Shown here in pieces: positions 1 through 8,350 of a DNA stretch of 64,000 nucleotides. This DNA is from Streptomyces sp. FIT100 (GTDB lineage Bacteria; Actinomycetota; Actinomycetes; Streptomycetales; Streptomycetaceae). Every line of letters starts with the position of its first letter. The first letter of the stretch is position 1. The DNA is taken from the NCBI RefSeq assembly GCF_024584805.1, contig NZ_CP075715.1:5634526-5698525 (forward strand), in the 5' to 3' direction. The notes below the pieces were generated by a model. It was given only the letters and a program-made list of their open reading frames with translations, was not told the DNA's origin and made no database searches. The position numbers and the translations under genes are program-made.

Positions 1-1712
1 GGACGATCTCCGACATCCCGGACCGGCTCACGGGCGACCGCATCCCGGACCTCGTCGAGATCCGCGGCGAGGTCTACTTCCCGATGGAGGCGTTCGAGGA
101 GCTCAACGCCCGGCGCGTGGCCGCGGGCGAGCAGCCCTACGCCAACCCCCGGAACTCCGCGTCGGGTTCGCTGCGCCAGAAGGACCCGAAGGTCACCGCG
201 ACCCTTCCGCTGCACATGGTGGTGCACGGCATCGGCGCCCGCCAGGGCCTGGAGATCGACCGGCTCTCGCAGGCGTACGAGCTGCTGCACGCCTGGGGCC
301 TGCCGACCGCCCGGCACTACAAGGTGGTGGACTCGCTCGACGGGGTCCGCGAGTTCATCGCGTACTACGGCGAGCACCGCCACTCCGTGGAGCACGAGAT
401 CGACGGAGTCGTCGTCAAGCTCGACGAGATCCCGCTCCAGGGCCGGCTCGGCTCGACCTCGCGGGCGCCGCGCTGGGCGATCGCCTGGAAGTACGCGCCG
501 GAGGAGGTCAACACCAAGCTCGTCGACATCAAGGTGGGCGTGGGGCGCACCGGCCGGGTCACTCCGTACGCCCAGGTGGAGCCGGTCAAGGTGGCAGGCT
601 CCGAGGTCGAGTTCGCCACCCTCCACAACCAGGGCGTGGTGAAGGCCAAGGGCGTCCTCATCGGCGACACGGTCGTGCTGCGCAAGGCCGGTGACGTGAT
701 CCCCGAGATCCTCGGCCCGGTCGTCGATCTGCGGGACGGCAGCGAGCGGGAGTTCGTCATGCCCGCCGAGTGCCCCGAGTGCGGCACTCCGCTGCGGCCG
801 ATGAAGGAGGGCGACATCGACCTCCGCTGCCCCAACGCCCGTAGCTGCCCCGCCCAGTTGCGCGAAAGACTGTTCTATCTCGCCGGGCGCAAGAGCCTGG
901 ACATCGAGGCGTTCGGCTATGTCGCCGCCGCGGCGCTCACCAAGCCGCTGGAGCCGGCCGAGCCGCCGCTCGCCGACGAGGGCGACCTGTTCGACCTGAC
1001 GGTCGAGCAGTTGCTGCCCATCAAGGCGTACGTCCTGGACCAGGACAGCGGACTGCCCAAGCGGGACCCGAAGACCGGCGACGAGAAGATCGTCACCGTC
1101 TTCGCCAACCAGCAGGGCGAGCCCAAGAAGAACACGCTGGCGATGCTGGAGAACATCGCGGCGGCCAAGCAGCGCCCGCTCGCCCGCATCATCACCGGTC
1201 TCTCCATCCGCCATGTGGGCCCGGTGGCGGCGGAGGCGCTCGCCCGCGAGTTCCGTTCCGTCGACCGGATCGAGCAGGCCACCGAGGAGGAGCTTGCGGC
1301 CGTCGAGGGCGTCGGGCCGACGATTGCCGCCTCGCTCAAGCAGTGGTTCGAGGAGGACTGGCACCGCGAGATCCTGCGCAAATGGCGGGAGGCGGGCGTC
1401 CGTACGGAGGAGGAGGGCGCCGGCGAGGACGAGGGGCCGCGTCCCCTGGAGGGCCTCACCGTCGTCGTCACCGGCACGCTGCAGAACCACACCCGCGACG
1501 GTGCCAAGGAAGCGCTCCAGAGCCGCGGCGCGAAGGTGACAGGTTCCGTCTCCAAGAAGACGTCCTTCGTCGTGGTGGGGGACAACCCCGGTTCGAAATA
1601 CGACAAGGCCATGCAGCTGAAGGTGCCCGTGCTCGACGAGGACGGCTTCGCCGTGCTGCTCGGACAGGGGCCGGACGCCGCCCTGGACGCCGCCGTTCCG
1701 GTCGAGGAGTAG
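1..1712 (+). CDS. ligA: NAD+-dependent DNA ligase LigA (5' end outside window)
   Basis: LigA seals nicks in duplex DNA during replication and repair, using NAD+ as adenylate donor. The gene is cut by the window edge; the frame is open from base 3 and about 570 residues are visible. In order one sees the end of the adenylation domain (VEIRGEVYFP, then DGVVVKLD), the OB fold, a four-Cys zinc finger (CPECGTPL followed by CPNARSC), helix-hairpin-helix repeats (HVGPVAAEALA, VEGVGPTIAASL) and a C-terminal BRCT domain (LTVVVTGTL). Between the zinc finger and the HhH region lies an extra hydrophilic stretch (around KAYVLDQDSGLPKRD) that short LigA proteins lack; I take it to be an actinomycete insertion. 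Identity is secure. Confidence 0.97.
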   Translation, partial: TISDIPDRLTGDRIPDLVEIRGEVYFPMEAFEELNARRVAAGEQPYANPRNSASGSLRQKDPKVTATLPLHMVVHGIGARQGLEIDRLSQAYELLHAWGLPTARHYKVVDSLDGVREFIAYYGEHRHSVEHEIDGVVVKLDEIPLQGRLGSTSRAPRWAIAWKYAPEEVNTKLVDIKVGVGRTGRVTPYAQVEPVKVAGSEVEFATLHNQGVVKAKGVLIGDTVVLRKAGDVIPEILGPVVDLRDGSEREFVMPAECPECGTPLRPMKEGDIDLRCPNARSCPAQLRERLFYLAGRKSLDIEAFGYVAAAALTKPLEPAEPPLADEGDLFDLTVEQLLPIKAYVLDQDSGLPKRDPKTGDEKIVTVFANQQGEPKKNTLAMLENIAAAKQRPLARIITGLSIRHVGPVAAEALAREFRSVDRIEQATEEELAAVEGVGPTIAASLKQWFEEDWHREILRKWREAGVRTEEEGAGEDEGPRPLEGLTVVVTGTLQNHTRDGAKEALQSRGAKVTGSVSKKTSFVVVGDNPGSKYDKAMQLKVPVLDEDGFAVLLGQGPDAALDAAVPVEE

Positions 1713-1950
1713 CCGGGTGCCGGGCGGGAACGGCCCGTGGACATCACCCGTTCGGCGCATATCCGATGGATAGGGGTGGCCGGGCCGCAATCGGGCAAGA
1801 GCTGTAGAGCGCTGCCCGTCAGAGCCTTCAGCAGCCTACTGTTGAGGGGTGCGCCTGTCGTGCACGGCTGCGTGGTCACGCTCCAGCCGTGGTGCCATGA
1901 CTAGGGGGCCATTGCGTGGCATCGGCACCGCCGGCTGTGAGAGGGACGGA

Positions 1951-4074
1951 ATGAAACCGACCGAGAGCGCCGCCCCGGTCTCACGGATGCGTGGTTTCCC
2001 GGGGTTTGCGGGCATCGCCGCCGGAATGCCCTTCGTGATCATCGGGCTCGCCGCCGTCGTCCTGACGACGGGCGTCGTCAGCGCCGTCCGGGAAGGGCGG
2101 GCGCTCTTCCCCGGCGGCGCCGGGGGATGGTCGCTCGCCGTCCTCACCGGCATCATCGTCGGCCATCTGGTCGCGCTCGGGCGCGATCGCTGGTGGGGCG
2201 GCACCGGCTCCGGTGGCGCCCTCACCCTCGCCGTGCTGCTGCTCTACGGCTGGGTGCCCGCCGGAGTCGTCAGCCTCGCCGTGGTGGTGCTGGTCGGTGC
2301 CACCCGGCGGCAGCGCTGGCGACAGGGGGTGCTGCACGGCGCGGCCGACATCCTCGGCGTCGGAGCGGCGGCGCTGGTCCTGCTGGCGTTCGGGGAGACC
2401 CCGACCGTCGAGCGGCCCTGGCAGCCGCTGGAATGGGGCCTGGAAGCGATCCCCGAGGTGGTGTTCGCGGCGGCGGCGTATCTCGCCGTGACCCGGCTGC
2501 TGCTCTGGTACGGCCTGACGCCGCAGGGCGTCGGGCTGCCCACCGTCGCCCGTACGGCCCTGATGCGCCAGGGCCTCGTCGCGGTCGCCCTGCTCGGCAT
2601 CGCCCCGCTGATCTGTGTGGTCGCCATCGCCCTGCCGATCCTGCTGCCGCTCTTCGCCGTGCCGCTCATCGCCCTCGACTCCACGCTGTGGATCGCCCGG
2701 GCCCGCGCCGAGGAGCAGCTGCGCGATCCGCTCACGGGCCTGCCGAACCGTCAGTGGCTGCTGGAGCGCACCTGGGCCGCGCTGGAGGAGGCCGAGAGCG
2801 CCGGTGCTCGGTCCGCGCTCGTGCTGATCGACCTCGACCGGTTCCGCTCGGTCAACGACACGCTCGGTCATCTCGCGGGCGACCGGCTGCTGCTCCAGAT
2901 CGCCGAACGGCTGCGGCTCGCCCTGCCGCGCGGGGCGGAGGCCGCGCGGCTCGGCGGCGACGAGTTCGCCGTGCTCCTGCCCACCGCCGACTCCACCACC
3001 AGCGCCCAGCGCGTCGCCCGCCATCTCGTCGGCCAGCTCTCCTCGCCGCTGGACCTCGACGGTCTGACGCTGGTGCTGGAGGCGAGCGCCGGGCTCGCCG
3101 TCTTCCCGGACCACGCGCTGGACGCCGAAGGGCTGCTGAGGCGCGCGGACGTGGCGATGTACCAGGCGAAGCGCGACCGCACCGGCGTGGAGGTGTACGA
3201 ATCGAAGCGGGATTCGAACACGCCGGACCGCCTCGGGCTGCTCGGCGATCTGCGCCGCGCACTGGACGCGGGCGAGGTCGAGCTGCACTACCAGCCCAAG
3301 GTCGGCTTCGACGGCCATGTGGCCGGCCTGGAGGCGCTGGTGCGGTGGGTGCACCCGGACCGCGGGCGGGTCCCGCCGGACGAGTTCATCGCCATCGCCG
3401 AGTCCTCCGGCCTGATGCCCCATCTGACGGAGTACGTCCTGGAGACCGCGCTCGCCCAGGTCGCCAGGTGGCGTGCCCAGGGCCTCTTCGTGCCGGTCGC
3501 CGTCAATGTCTCGCCGCGTGACGTCCACACCCCGGGCTTCGCCGGCGCGGTCGCGGCCCGGCTCGCCCGGCACGGCGTCCCCGCGGGGGCGCTGCAACTG
3601 GAGATCACGGAGCATGTGCTGCTGGAGGACCCGCAGCGCGCCGCGGACACCCTGGCCGGGCTCACCGGGCACGGCGTGAAGATGTCCCTCGACGACTTCG
3701 GCACGGGGTATTCGTCCCTGGTCCATCTGCGCCGGCTCCCGGTGAGCGAGCTGAAGATCGACCGGTCGTTCGTGGCCCGCCTGGCGGTCGACACGGAGGA
3801 CGCCGAGATCGTCCGCTGCACGGTCGACCTCGCGCACTCGCTCGGGCTCCTCGTGGTGGCGGAGGGCGTCGAGGACGACGAGACCTGGGAGCGGCTGAGG
3901 GACCTGGGATGCGACGCGGTGCAGGGCTGGCTGGTCGCCGCGGCGATGCCGCCGCAGGAGACGACGGCGTGGCTGCGGGCGCGCGGGGAGAGCGGTTGGC
4001 GCAGGGCGCCGCGCGCGCTGCCCGCGGCGACGTCCTCCGACGCGGACCGGCCGTCGGGCCACGTGGTGAACTAG
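1951..4074 (+). CDS. rmdB: Membrane GGDEF-EAL protein, RmdB-like c-di-GMP phosphodiesterase
   Basis: This is a c-di-GMP turnover enzyme of about 707 residues. The N-terminal ~250 residues hold several hydrophobic membrane segments. A GGDEF domain follows with an intact GGDEF at residues 335-339, but the inhibitory RxxD site five residues upstream reads RGAE. The EAL domain keeps its catalytic signature: EAL at 461-463, DDFGTG from 581, the KIDRSFV lysine at 602 and VAEGVED. Intact EAL residues predict phosphodiesterase activity. Position next to ligA matches S. coelicolor RmdB (SCO5495), reported as a phosphodiesterase controlling development; the orthology is my inference from synteny. I chose the ATG at 1951 because GAGAGGGACGG precedes it; in-frame starts at 1849 and 1897 have no clear ribosome site. 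Confidence 0.88.
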   Translation: MKPTESAAPVSRMRGFPGFAGIAAGMPFVIIGLAAVVLTTGVVSAVREGRALFPGGAGGWSLAVLTGIIVGHLVALGRDRWWGGTGSGGALTLAVLLLYGWVPAGVVSLAVVVLVGATRRQRWRQGVLHGAADILGVGAAALVLLAFGETPTVERPWQPLEWGLEAIPEVVFAAAAYLAVTRLLLWYGLTPQGVGLPTVARTALMRQGLVAVALLGIAPLICVVAIALPILLPLFAVPLIALDSTLWIARARAEEQLRDPLTGLPNRQWLLERTWAALEEAESAGARSALVLIDLDRFRSVNDTLGHLAGDRLLLQIAERLRLALPRGAEAARLGGDEFAVLLPTADSTTSAQRVARHLVGQLSSPLDLDGLTLVLEASAGLAVFPDHALDAEGLLRRADVAMYQAKRDRTGVEVYESKRDSNTPDRLGLLGDLRRALDAGEVELHYQPKVGFDGHVAGLEALVRWVHPDRGRVPPDEFIAIAESSGLMPHLTEYVLETALAQVARWRAQGLFVPVAVNVSPRDVHTPGFAGAVAARLARHGVPAGALQLEITEHVLLEDPQRAADTLAGLTGHGVKMSLDDFGTGYSSLVHLRRLPVSELKIDRSFVARLAVDTEDAEIVRCTVDLAHSLGLLVVAEGVEDDETWERLRDLGCDAVQGWLVAAAMPPQETTAWLRARGESGWRRAPRALPAATSSDADRPSGHVVN

Positions 4075-4118
4075 GCGGAGTCCGACACCCTTCCAGGGCC
4101 CCGAGTCGGCTGCCCCCG

Positions 4119-4145
4119 GGGGCTGGAGGCAGCGCCCCCAGCCCC
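4119..4145. terminator. Hairpin between convergent genes
   Basis: GGGGCTGG (4119-4126) and CCAGCCCC (4138-4145) form an 8-bp stem between the ends of the converging GGDEF-EAL and phospholipase genes. There is no T-run, as is usual for Streptomyces. Confidence 0.5.
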
Positions 4146-4165
4146 GTCAGGGCTCCGTCACGCGG

Positions 4166-6139
4166 TCAGAGCGCGTGGACCGTGCCCGCGTAGCGGCGGA
4201 CGAAGCGTGAGCCGTTCGCCGCCGTCACCTCCAGGTCGTAGCGGCCGTGGCGGATCTGCCAGGTCAGCGAGGAGCGGTCACCGGGGCCCACCCACACCGT
4301 GCGGGCCGCCTTCGGGTCCCCGTCGGGGGTGACGGTGAAGGACACCTCCGAGGCGCCGGGGTTGCTGAACGCCAGCTCCACGGTGGCCCGTTCCGGGCGG
4401 TGGCCGTGGAGGGACGCCGTCACGGACGGCACCGGTGCGCCCGCCTCGCGGCCCTGGGGGACGACGGTGCCGGAGAAGCGCCGTACGAAGCCGTCCGCGC
4501 CCATCACGGTGAAGTCGTACCGCCCGTCGGTCTCCGAGGTGTCCCAGGTGTACGTCTTGGACGCGCCCGGCGCCACGGTGAAGGGGGTGCCGGTGAACGG
4601 CTTGACGGCGTTCGGCAGGACGGTGAAGTGGAAGGTCTCCTTCCCATGGTTGGCGAGCGTGCAGACGACCTTCCCGGTCTCCCGGTCCACCGTGACCTCG
4701 GCCCACGGCCGGTACGGCAGCGGACGGTGCGGCCGGGTGCCGGGCTCCTGTGTGGCCATGGACTGGCCGCCGCTCGGCGGCAGCTTGACCGCGGGCAGCG
4801 CGTTGGCCGCGTCGGCCTTCGCCATCAGCTCGTTCGTGTCCGGCAGCCACGGAACCGTGTAGTCCGGGCTGGTGAAGTCGAAGCAGGTGGTCAGATCGCC
4901 GCAGACGGCCCGGCGCCAGTCCGAGATGTTCGGCTCGCGCACCCCCGTCACGACCTCCAGGAAGCGCACCACCGAGGTGTGGTCGAACACCTGCGAGTTG
5001 ACGTAACCTCCGCGCGACCAGGGCGAGATCGCCCACAGCGGCACCCGGTTCCCGAGCCCGATCGGGCGCCCTTCCGCGAACTCCTCCGGGGTGCCCGGCT
5101 CCGGGAACGGCGGCACGACATGGTCGAAGTAGCCGTCGTTCTCGTCGTACATCAGCAGGAAGACGGTGTGCTTCCACACATCGGGGTTGGAGAACAGCGA
5201 CTGCAGCGCCGTGTTGACCCAGTGCGCGCCGTAGTTCGGGCCCGCCTCCGGGTGCTCGCAGAAGAGATAGGGCGCGACCAGCCAGGAGACCGTCGGCAGC
5301 GTGCCGTCCTTGCAGTGCGCGTCGAAGGCGGTCAGATCGAACTTGGTCATCGCGTTGACGTACCGCGGGTCGTCCTTCGGGAACCGGTGGAACTGGCCGA
5401 AGTACGAGAGCCCGTTGTCGTCGTAGTCGCCGTACCGCTCGTCCTTCGACGGATTGTGGTAGACGCGCCAGCTGACCCCGGCGTCCTCCAGCCGCTCGGC
5501 GTACGTCGTCCAGTCCGCGACCGGGTTGTCGGTCACCGGCGTGTTGTCGGTCCAGGGGCCGGTCGTACCGTCCTTGCCGGGGCCGCAGGAACCCGACCAC
5601 AGGTAGAGGCGGTTGGGGTCGGTCGGACCCGCCTGCGAACAGAAGTACGCATCGCAGACCGTGAAGGCGTCGGCGAGGGCGAACTGGTAGGGGATGTCCT
5701 CGCGGGTGAAGTAGCCCATCGTCCGCTCGCCCTTGGAGGCGATCCACTTGTTCATCGCGCCGCCGTTGATCGCGGTGTGGCCGGTGCCCCAGTCGTGCGG
5801 GAGCCCGGACGCGTTCTGGGCGTTGTACTTCGTCGTGTCCATGCGGTACGGCAGCATGAAGCCGTCGGCGCGGCCGGGGGCCGGCTGCTTGAAGACGGAG
5901 TCGCCGTTCGGGAAGGTCAGCGCCTGACGGTCGTCGAAGCCCCGGACACCGCTCAGGGTGCCGAAGTAGTGGTCGAAGCTGCGGTTCTCCTGCATCAGGA
6001 TCACCACGTGCTTCACGTCCTCGACGGACCCGCGGGGTCTGGATGCGGCCGATGCGGCCGCCTCGGGCACACCGACGGCGGCAGCGGCGGCGGTTGCGGC
6101 GGACGCGCCGACGAAGGCGCGGCGGCTCAGCGGAGTCAT
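4166..6139 (-). CDS. Tat-exported phospholipase C (first copy)
   Basis: A secreted phospholipase C of the phosphocholine-specific, non-hemolytic family (PF04185 phosphoesterase fold), 657 residues. The N-terminus is a Tat signal (SRRAFVGASAATAAAAAVG). The catalytic domain opens with KHVVILMQENRSFDHYFGTL, the conserved metal-site and nucleophile region, and contains YDENDGYFDHV and the C-terminal SPWSRGGYV stretch. Two beta-rich C-terminal repeats (family PF05506/DUF756) end in RRFSGTVV and RRYAGTV. It should release phosphorylated head groups from phospholipids outside the cell. It lies 33 nt downstream of the DNase-I-fold gene on the same strand, so the two are probably co-transcribed, perhaps for phosphate scavenging. 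A GAAGGA ribosome site precedes the ATG. A second copy is at 12897-14993. Confidence 0.9.
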   Translation of the reverse strand: MTPLSRRAFVGASAATAAAAAVGVPEAAASAASRPRGSVEDVKHVVILMQENRSFDHYFGTLSGVRGFDDRQALTFPNGDSVFKQPAPGRADGFMLPYRMDTTKYNAQNASGLPHDWGTGHTAINGGAMNKWIASKGERTMGYFTREDIPYQFALADAFTVCDAYFCSQAGPTDPNRLYLWSGSCGPGKDGTTGPWTDNTPVTDNPVADWTTYAERLEDAGVSWRVYHNPSKDERYGDYDDNGLSYFGQFHRFPKDDPRYVNAMTKFDLTAFDAHCKDGTLPTVSWLVAPYLFCEHPEAGPNYGAHWVNTALQSLFSNPDVWKHTVFLLMYDENDGYFDHVVPPFPEPGTPEEFAEGRPIGLGNRVPLWAISPWSRGGYVNSQVFDHTSVVRFLEVVTGVREPNISDWRRAVCGDLTTCFDFTSPDYTVPWLPDTNELMAKADAANALPAVKLPPSGGQSMATQEPGTRPHRPLPYRPWAEVTVDRETGKVVCTLANHGKETFHFTVLPNAVKPFTGTPFTVAPGASKTYTWDTSETDGRYDFTVMGADGFVRRFSGTVVPQGREAGAPVPSVTASLHGHRPERATVELAFSNPGASEVSFTVTPDGDPKAARTVWVGPGDRSSLTWQIRHGRYDLEVTAANGSRFVRRYAGTVHAL

Positions 6140-6172
6140 GGGATGGCAGTCCTTCGGTGCGTGGATGCGGCG

Positions 6173-7630
6173 TCAGCGGAGGGAGAAGGTGACGGCGGGC
6201 GCCGCGTGGTCGGACGGCCAGCCGTTCCCGGCGGCGTCCGGGACCGGCCGCGGCCAGCCGGTGCAGAGGGTGTACGCCCCCTCGACGCGCAGCGGCCCGG
6301 CGTACTGGACCTGGTCGATCCGGTCCCGCGGCTCGTCGGGGCGTACCGGCGACCAGGTGGTGCCCGGCTGCCGCGCGGCGTTCGGGTTCTCGTCGCGGAA
6401 GGCGTCGGTCAGCCCCGCCCGGCCGAGCGCCACCGTGACGGGCCAGCGCACGACCGCGGTCCTGCCCCTGCGGGCCGGGCGGTCCAGGTGCGACGGGGAG
6501 GCGAGCCCGGCCGCGAGGACCACCGGTGTCGTGCGGGAGGCGGCGAGGTCGGACTTCATCGCGGCGAGCAGCGCCCCGGCCTGCCGGTAGCGGACGCTGT
6601 TCACCTCGGCCGCCTCGACCTCGGCGGCGGTGCGCCCGTCCCGCAGCGCGTACGGGCCGTACGCCGCCTCGTCGAGCTGCGCCGCCCACAGCCGTACGGT
6701 GCGGTCGCCCGGCAGCCGGAGGGTGGCCGCCACCGCGGGCAGATCCGTGAGCGGCGCCGTGGTGCCGGCCAGCGGGAAGCGGCTGATCAGTCCGACCCCG
6801 GCCGGGCTGTCGTAGAAGTGCCAGCCAAGCGCCCGGGCGAGCGGCTCGGCTGCGGTGCCGCCGGTCTCCTGGAGCGCGACGGCGTCGAGCCGCTGCCCGA
6901 GGACCAGCCGCAGCAGTTTCTCGTGGCTGTCGGCGGTGTTGCGGCCGGCCTCCCAGAGGTTGAGCGACGCGACGGTCAGCCGGGTGCGGGCGGCGGGCGT
7001 CCGTACCGGGACCTGCACGGTCACGGTGTCGGTCCCGCCCGCGCTGTCCTTCACACCGATCGTGATCCGGGCGGGACGGGCGGTCGGGAGTGCGGGCGCC
7101 GTGCCGCTGATCGTGCCGTCGGAGGAGACACCCAGCCAGGAGTCGCCGGCCAGCCGGCGGAAGGACGGGGCTCCGGAGGCGTTGCCCTGCGGGCGGATCC
7201 AGAGCGGGCCGAGGACGACGGAGACCCGGGACCCGGCCGCGTACTCACCGGTCGTGAACGAGTCGACGACGCAGTGCGGGGGTGTGACGGGCGGCCTGAG
7301 CGCGATGGTGAAGGGCTCGGTCCGCGTGAGGATGTCGTACCCGTCCGTGGCCAGCAGATACGCGGTGTACGTACCCTCGCCGAGGCCGGTGGTGTCGAGG
7401 GTGATCTCGCCGGAAGCCGTCGTGACGTACTCCCAGACCAGTGAGGAGCCGACGCCGGGCCTGCGGTCGCCGTCGTAGATCCCGATCCAGTTCTTCGGGT
7501 GGGGCGCGTCGGTGGACCAGCGGAAGGTCAGCCGGTCGCCTTCGCGCGGGCTCGTGGGCGAGACCAGCGACAGGGTGTGCGGCAGAGTGCTGTCGCTGCC
7601 TGCGGCAGCGGCGGTTCTGAGTGGGGACAC
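6173..7630 (-). CDS. Secreted-type endonuclease/exonuclease/phosphatase-fold protein with altered active site
   Basis: About 485 residues. An N-terminal beta domain (SLVSPTSPREGDRLTFRWS to the NWIGIYDGDRRPG motif) resembles domains attached to secreted phosphatases; a putative Ig-like domain follows; the C-terminal half has the DNase-I/EEP fold, with VASLNLWEAG, LQET and the terminal SDHAAP motif. The central GDFN motif expected before SPSH reads AGLA, so the usual Asp and Asn are missing. I chose the GTG at 7630 because GGAGAGG lies 12 nt upstream; no convincing signal peptide follows it, so an upstream start is possible. It precedes the phospholipase C gene by 33 nt and probably shares its transcript. 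The exact substrate is unknown. Confidence 0.7.
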   Translation of the reverse strand: MSPLRTAAAAGSDSTLPHTLSLVSPTSPREGDRLTFRWSTDAPHPKNWIGIYDGDRRPGVGSSLVWEYVTTASGEITLDTTGLGEGTYTAYLLATDGYDILTRTEPFTIALRPPVTPPHCVVDSFTTGEYAAGSRVSVVLGPLWIRPQGNASGAPSFRRLAGDSWLGVSSDGTISGTAPALPTARPARITIGVKDSAGGTDTVTVQVPVRTPAARTRLTVASLNLWEAGRNTADSHEKLLRLVLGQRLDAVALQETGGTAAEPLARALGWHFYDSPAGVGLISRFPLAGTTAPLTDLPAVAATLRLPGDRTVRLWAAQLDEAAYGPYALRDGRTAAEVEAAEVNSVRYRQAGALLAAMKSDLAASRTTPVVLAAGLASPSHLDRPARRGRTAVVRWPVTVALGRAGLTDAFRDENPNAARQPGTTWSPVRPDEPRDRIDQVQYAGPLRVEGAYTLCTGWPRPVPDAAGNGWPSDHAAPAVTFSLR

Positions 7631-7676
7631 CGGAGTGAACGTCCTCTCCGCCCGGGGAGGTACACCCCCGGTGCCA

Positions 7677-7696
7677 GAAGTTGTTTGGACAACTTC
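7677..7696. promoter_or_regulatory. Perfect inverted repeat upstream of the EEP/phospholipase C pair
   Basis: GAAGTTGT and ACAACTTC flank a TTGG centre, giving 8-bp perfect arms in an AT-richer patch about 47 nt upstream of the chosen start at 7630. It looks like a dimeric repressor operator. No regulator gene lies next to it, so the binding protein is unknown. Confidence 0.5.
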
Positions 7697-7751
7697 GCTC
7701 AGTGAGTCAGCCCCTGGCGCACTCGGAGTGAACGGGGCGTGACCGATGACC

Positions 7752-7975
7752 GGAGCGCGGCGGAACAGGGACTGGTGCCGGAGCGCGGCGACCGCCGGAC
7801 GGGGCGCCGGGACGGTGAGCGGAGAGCCCCGGGGACCGGCGGTGCGGGGTGCCGTGGCGGTGAGCGGAGAGCCCCGGGGACCGGTGGACGGGAGTCCGGA
7901 GACCAGACGGCGCGGGAGCCCCGGGACCGGCGGTGCGGGAGCCCGGGGACCGGCGGTGCGGGAGCGGCGGCAGAG
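7752..7975. repeat. GC-rich imperfect repeats upstream of gatC
   Basis: Variants of GAGAGCCCCGGGGACCGG recur (two near-identical copies, then shortened forms GGGAGCCCCGGGACCGGCGG and GAGCCCGGGGACCGGCGG) separated by GTGCGGG linkers. The block lies in non-coding DNA between the divergent genes. Confidence 0.6.
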
Positions 7976-8048
7976 CGTTTCGCGGGGAGGGGCGGCGGCC
8001 CCATAGGATTGGGCCAAAACCATCGCACTCACCCCTGAGGATCGCTGC

Positions 8049-8345
8049 ATGCCTGGCATCACGCGCGAGGAGGTCGCCCACCTCGCCCGGCTGGCGCGTC
8101 TGGAGCTGAAGGACGAAGAGCTCGACCACTTCGCCGGACAGCTCGACGACATCATCGGCGCGGTCGCCCGCGTCTCCGAGGTCGCCGACCAAGACGTACC
8201 GCCGACCTCCCACCCGCTGCCGCTGACCAACGTCATGCGCGCGGACGAGGTCCGTCCTTCGCTCACCCCCGAGCAGGCGCTCTCCGGCGCGCCGGCACAG
8301 GAGCAGCAGCGTTTCAAGGTGCCGCAGATCCTGGGGGAGGAGTAA
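8049..8345 (+). CDS. gatC: Asp-tRNA(Asn)/Glu-tRNA(Gln) amidotransferase subunit C
   Basis: GatC (98 residues) is the small subunit that wraps around and stabilises GatA in the GatCAB complex, which converts mischarged Glu-tRNA(Gln) and Asp-tRNA(Asn) to the amide forms. The N-terminal ITREEVAHLARLARLEL and the C-terminal LRPD-type segment (here MRADEVRPSLT) are typical. It is the first gene of the operon: gatA begins 5 nt after its stop, and the gatA ribosome site lies in the end of this gene. GAGGA before the ATG supports the start. Confidence 0.97.
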   Translation: MPGITREEVAHLARLARLELKDEELDHFAGQLDDIIGAVARVSEVADQDVPPTSHPLPLTNVMRADEVRPSLTPEQALSGAPAQEQQRFKVPQILGEE

Positions 8346-8350
8346 CAGCC

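Larger units (their letters stand above)
7631..8048. other. Divergent intergenic region, gatC versus phospholipase operon
   Basis: This 418-nt gap holds a perfect inverted repeat (7677-7696), two copies of CGGAGTGAACG (7631-7641 and 7724-7734), a block of GC-rich imperfect repeats (7752-7975) and a -10-like TAGGAT at 8004-8009 that could serve gatC. I see no credible gene in it. Confidence 0.6.

Noticed and set aside
7752..7975. Repeats considered as a CRISPR array.
   Set aside because: Units vary in length and sequence, there are no regular unique spacers, and no cas genes are in the window. The same applies to the other repeat tracts.
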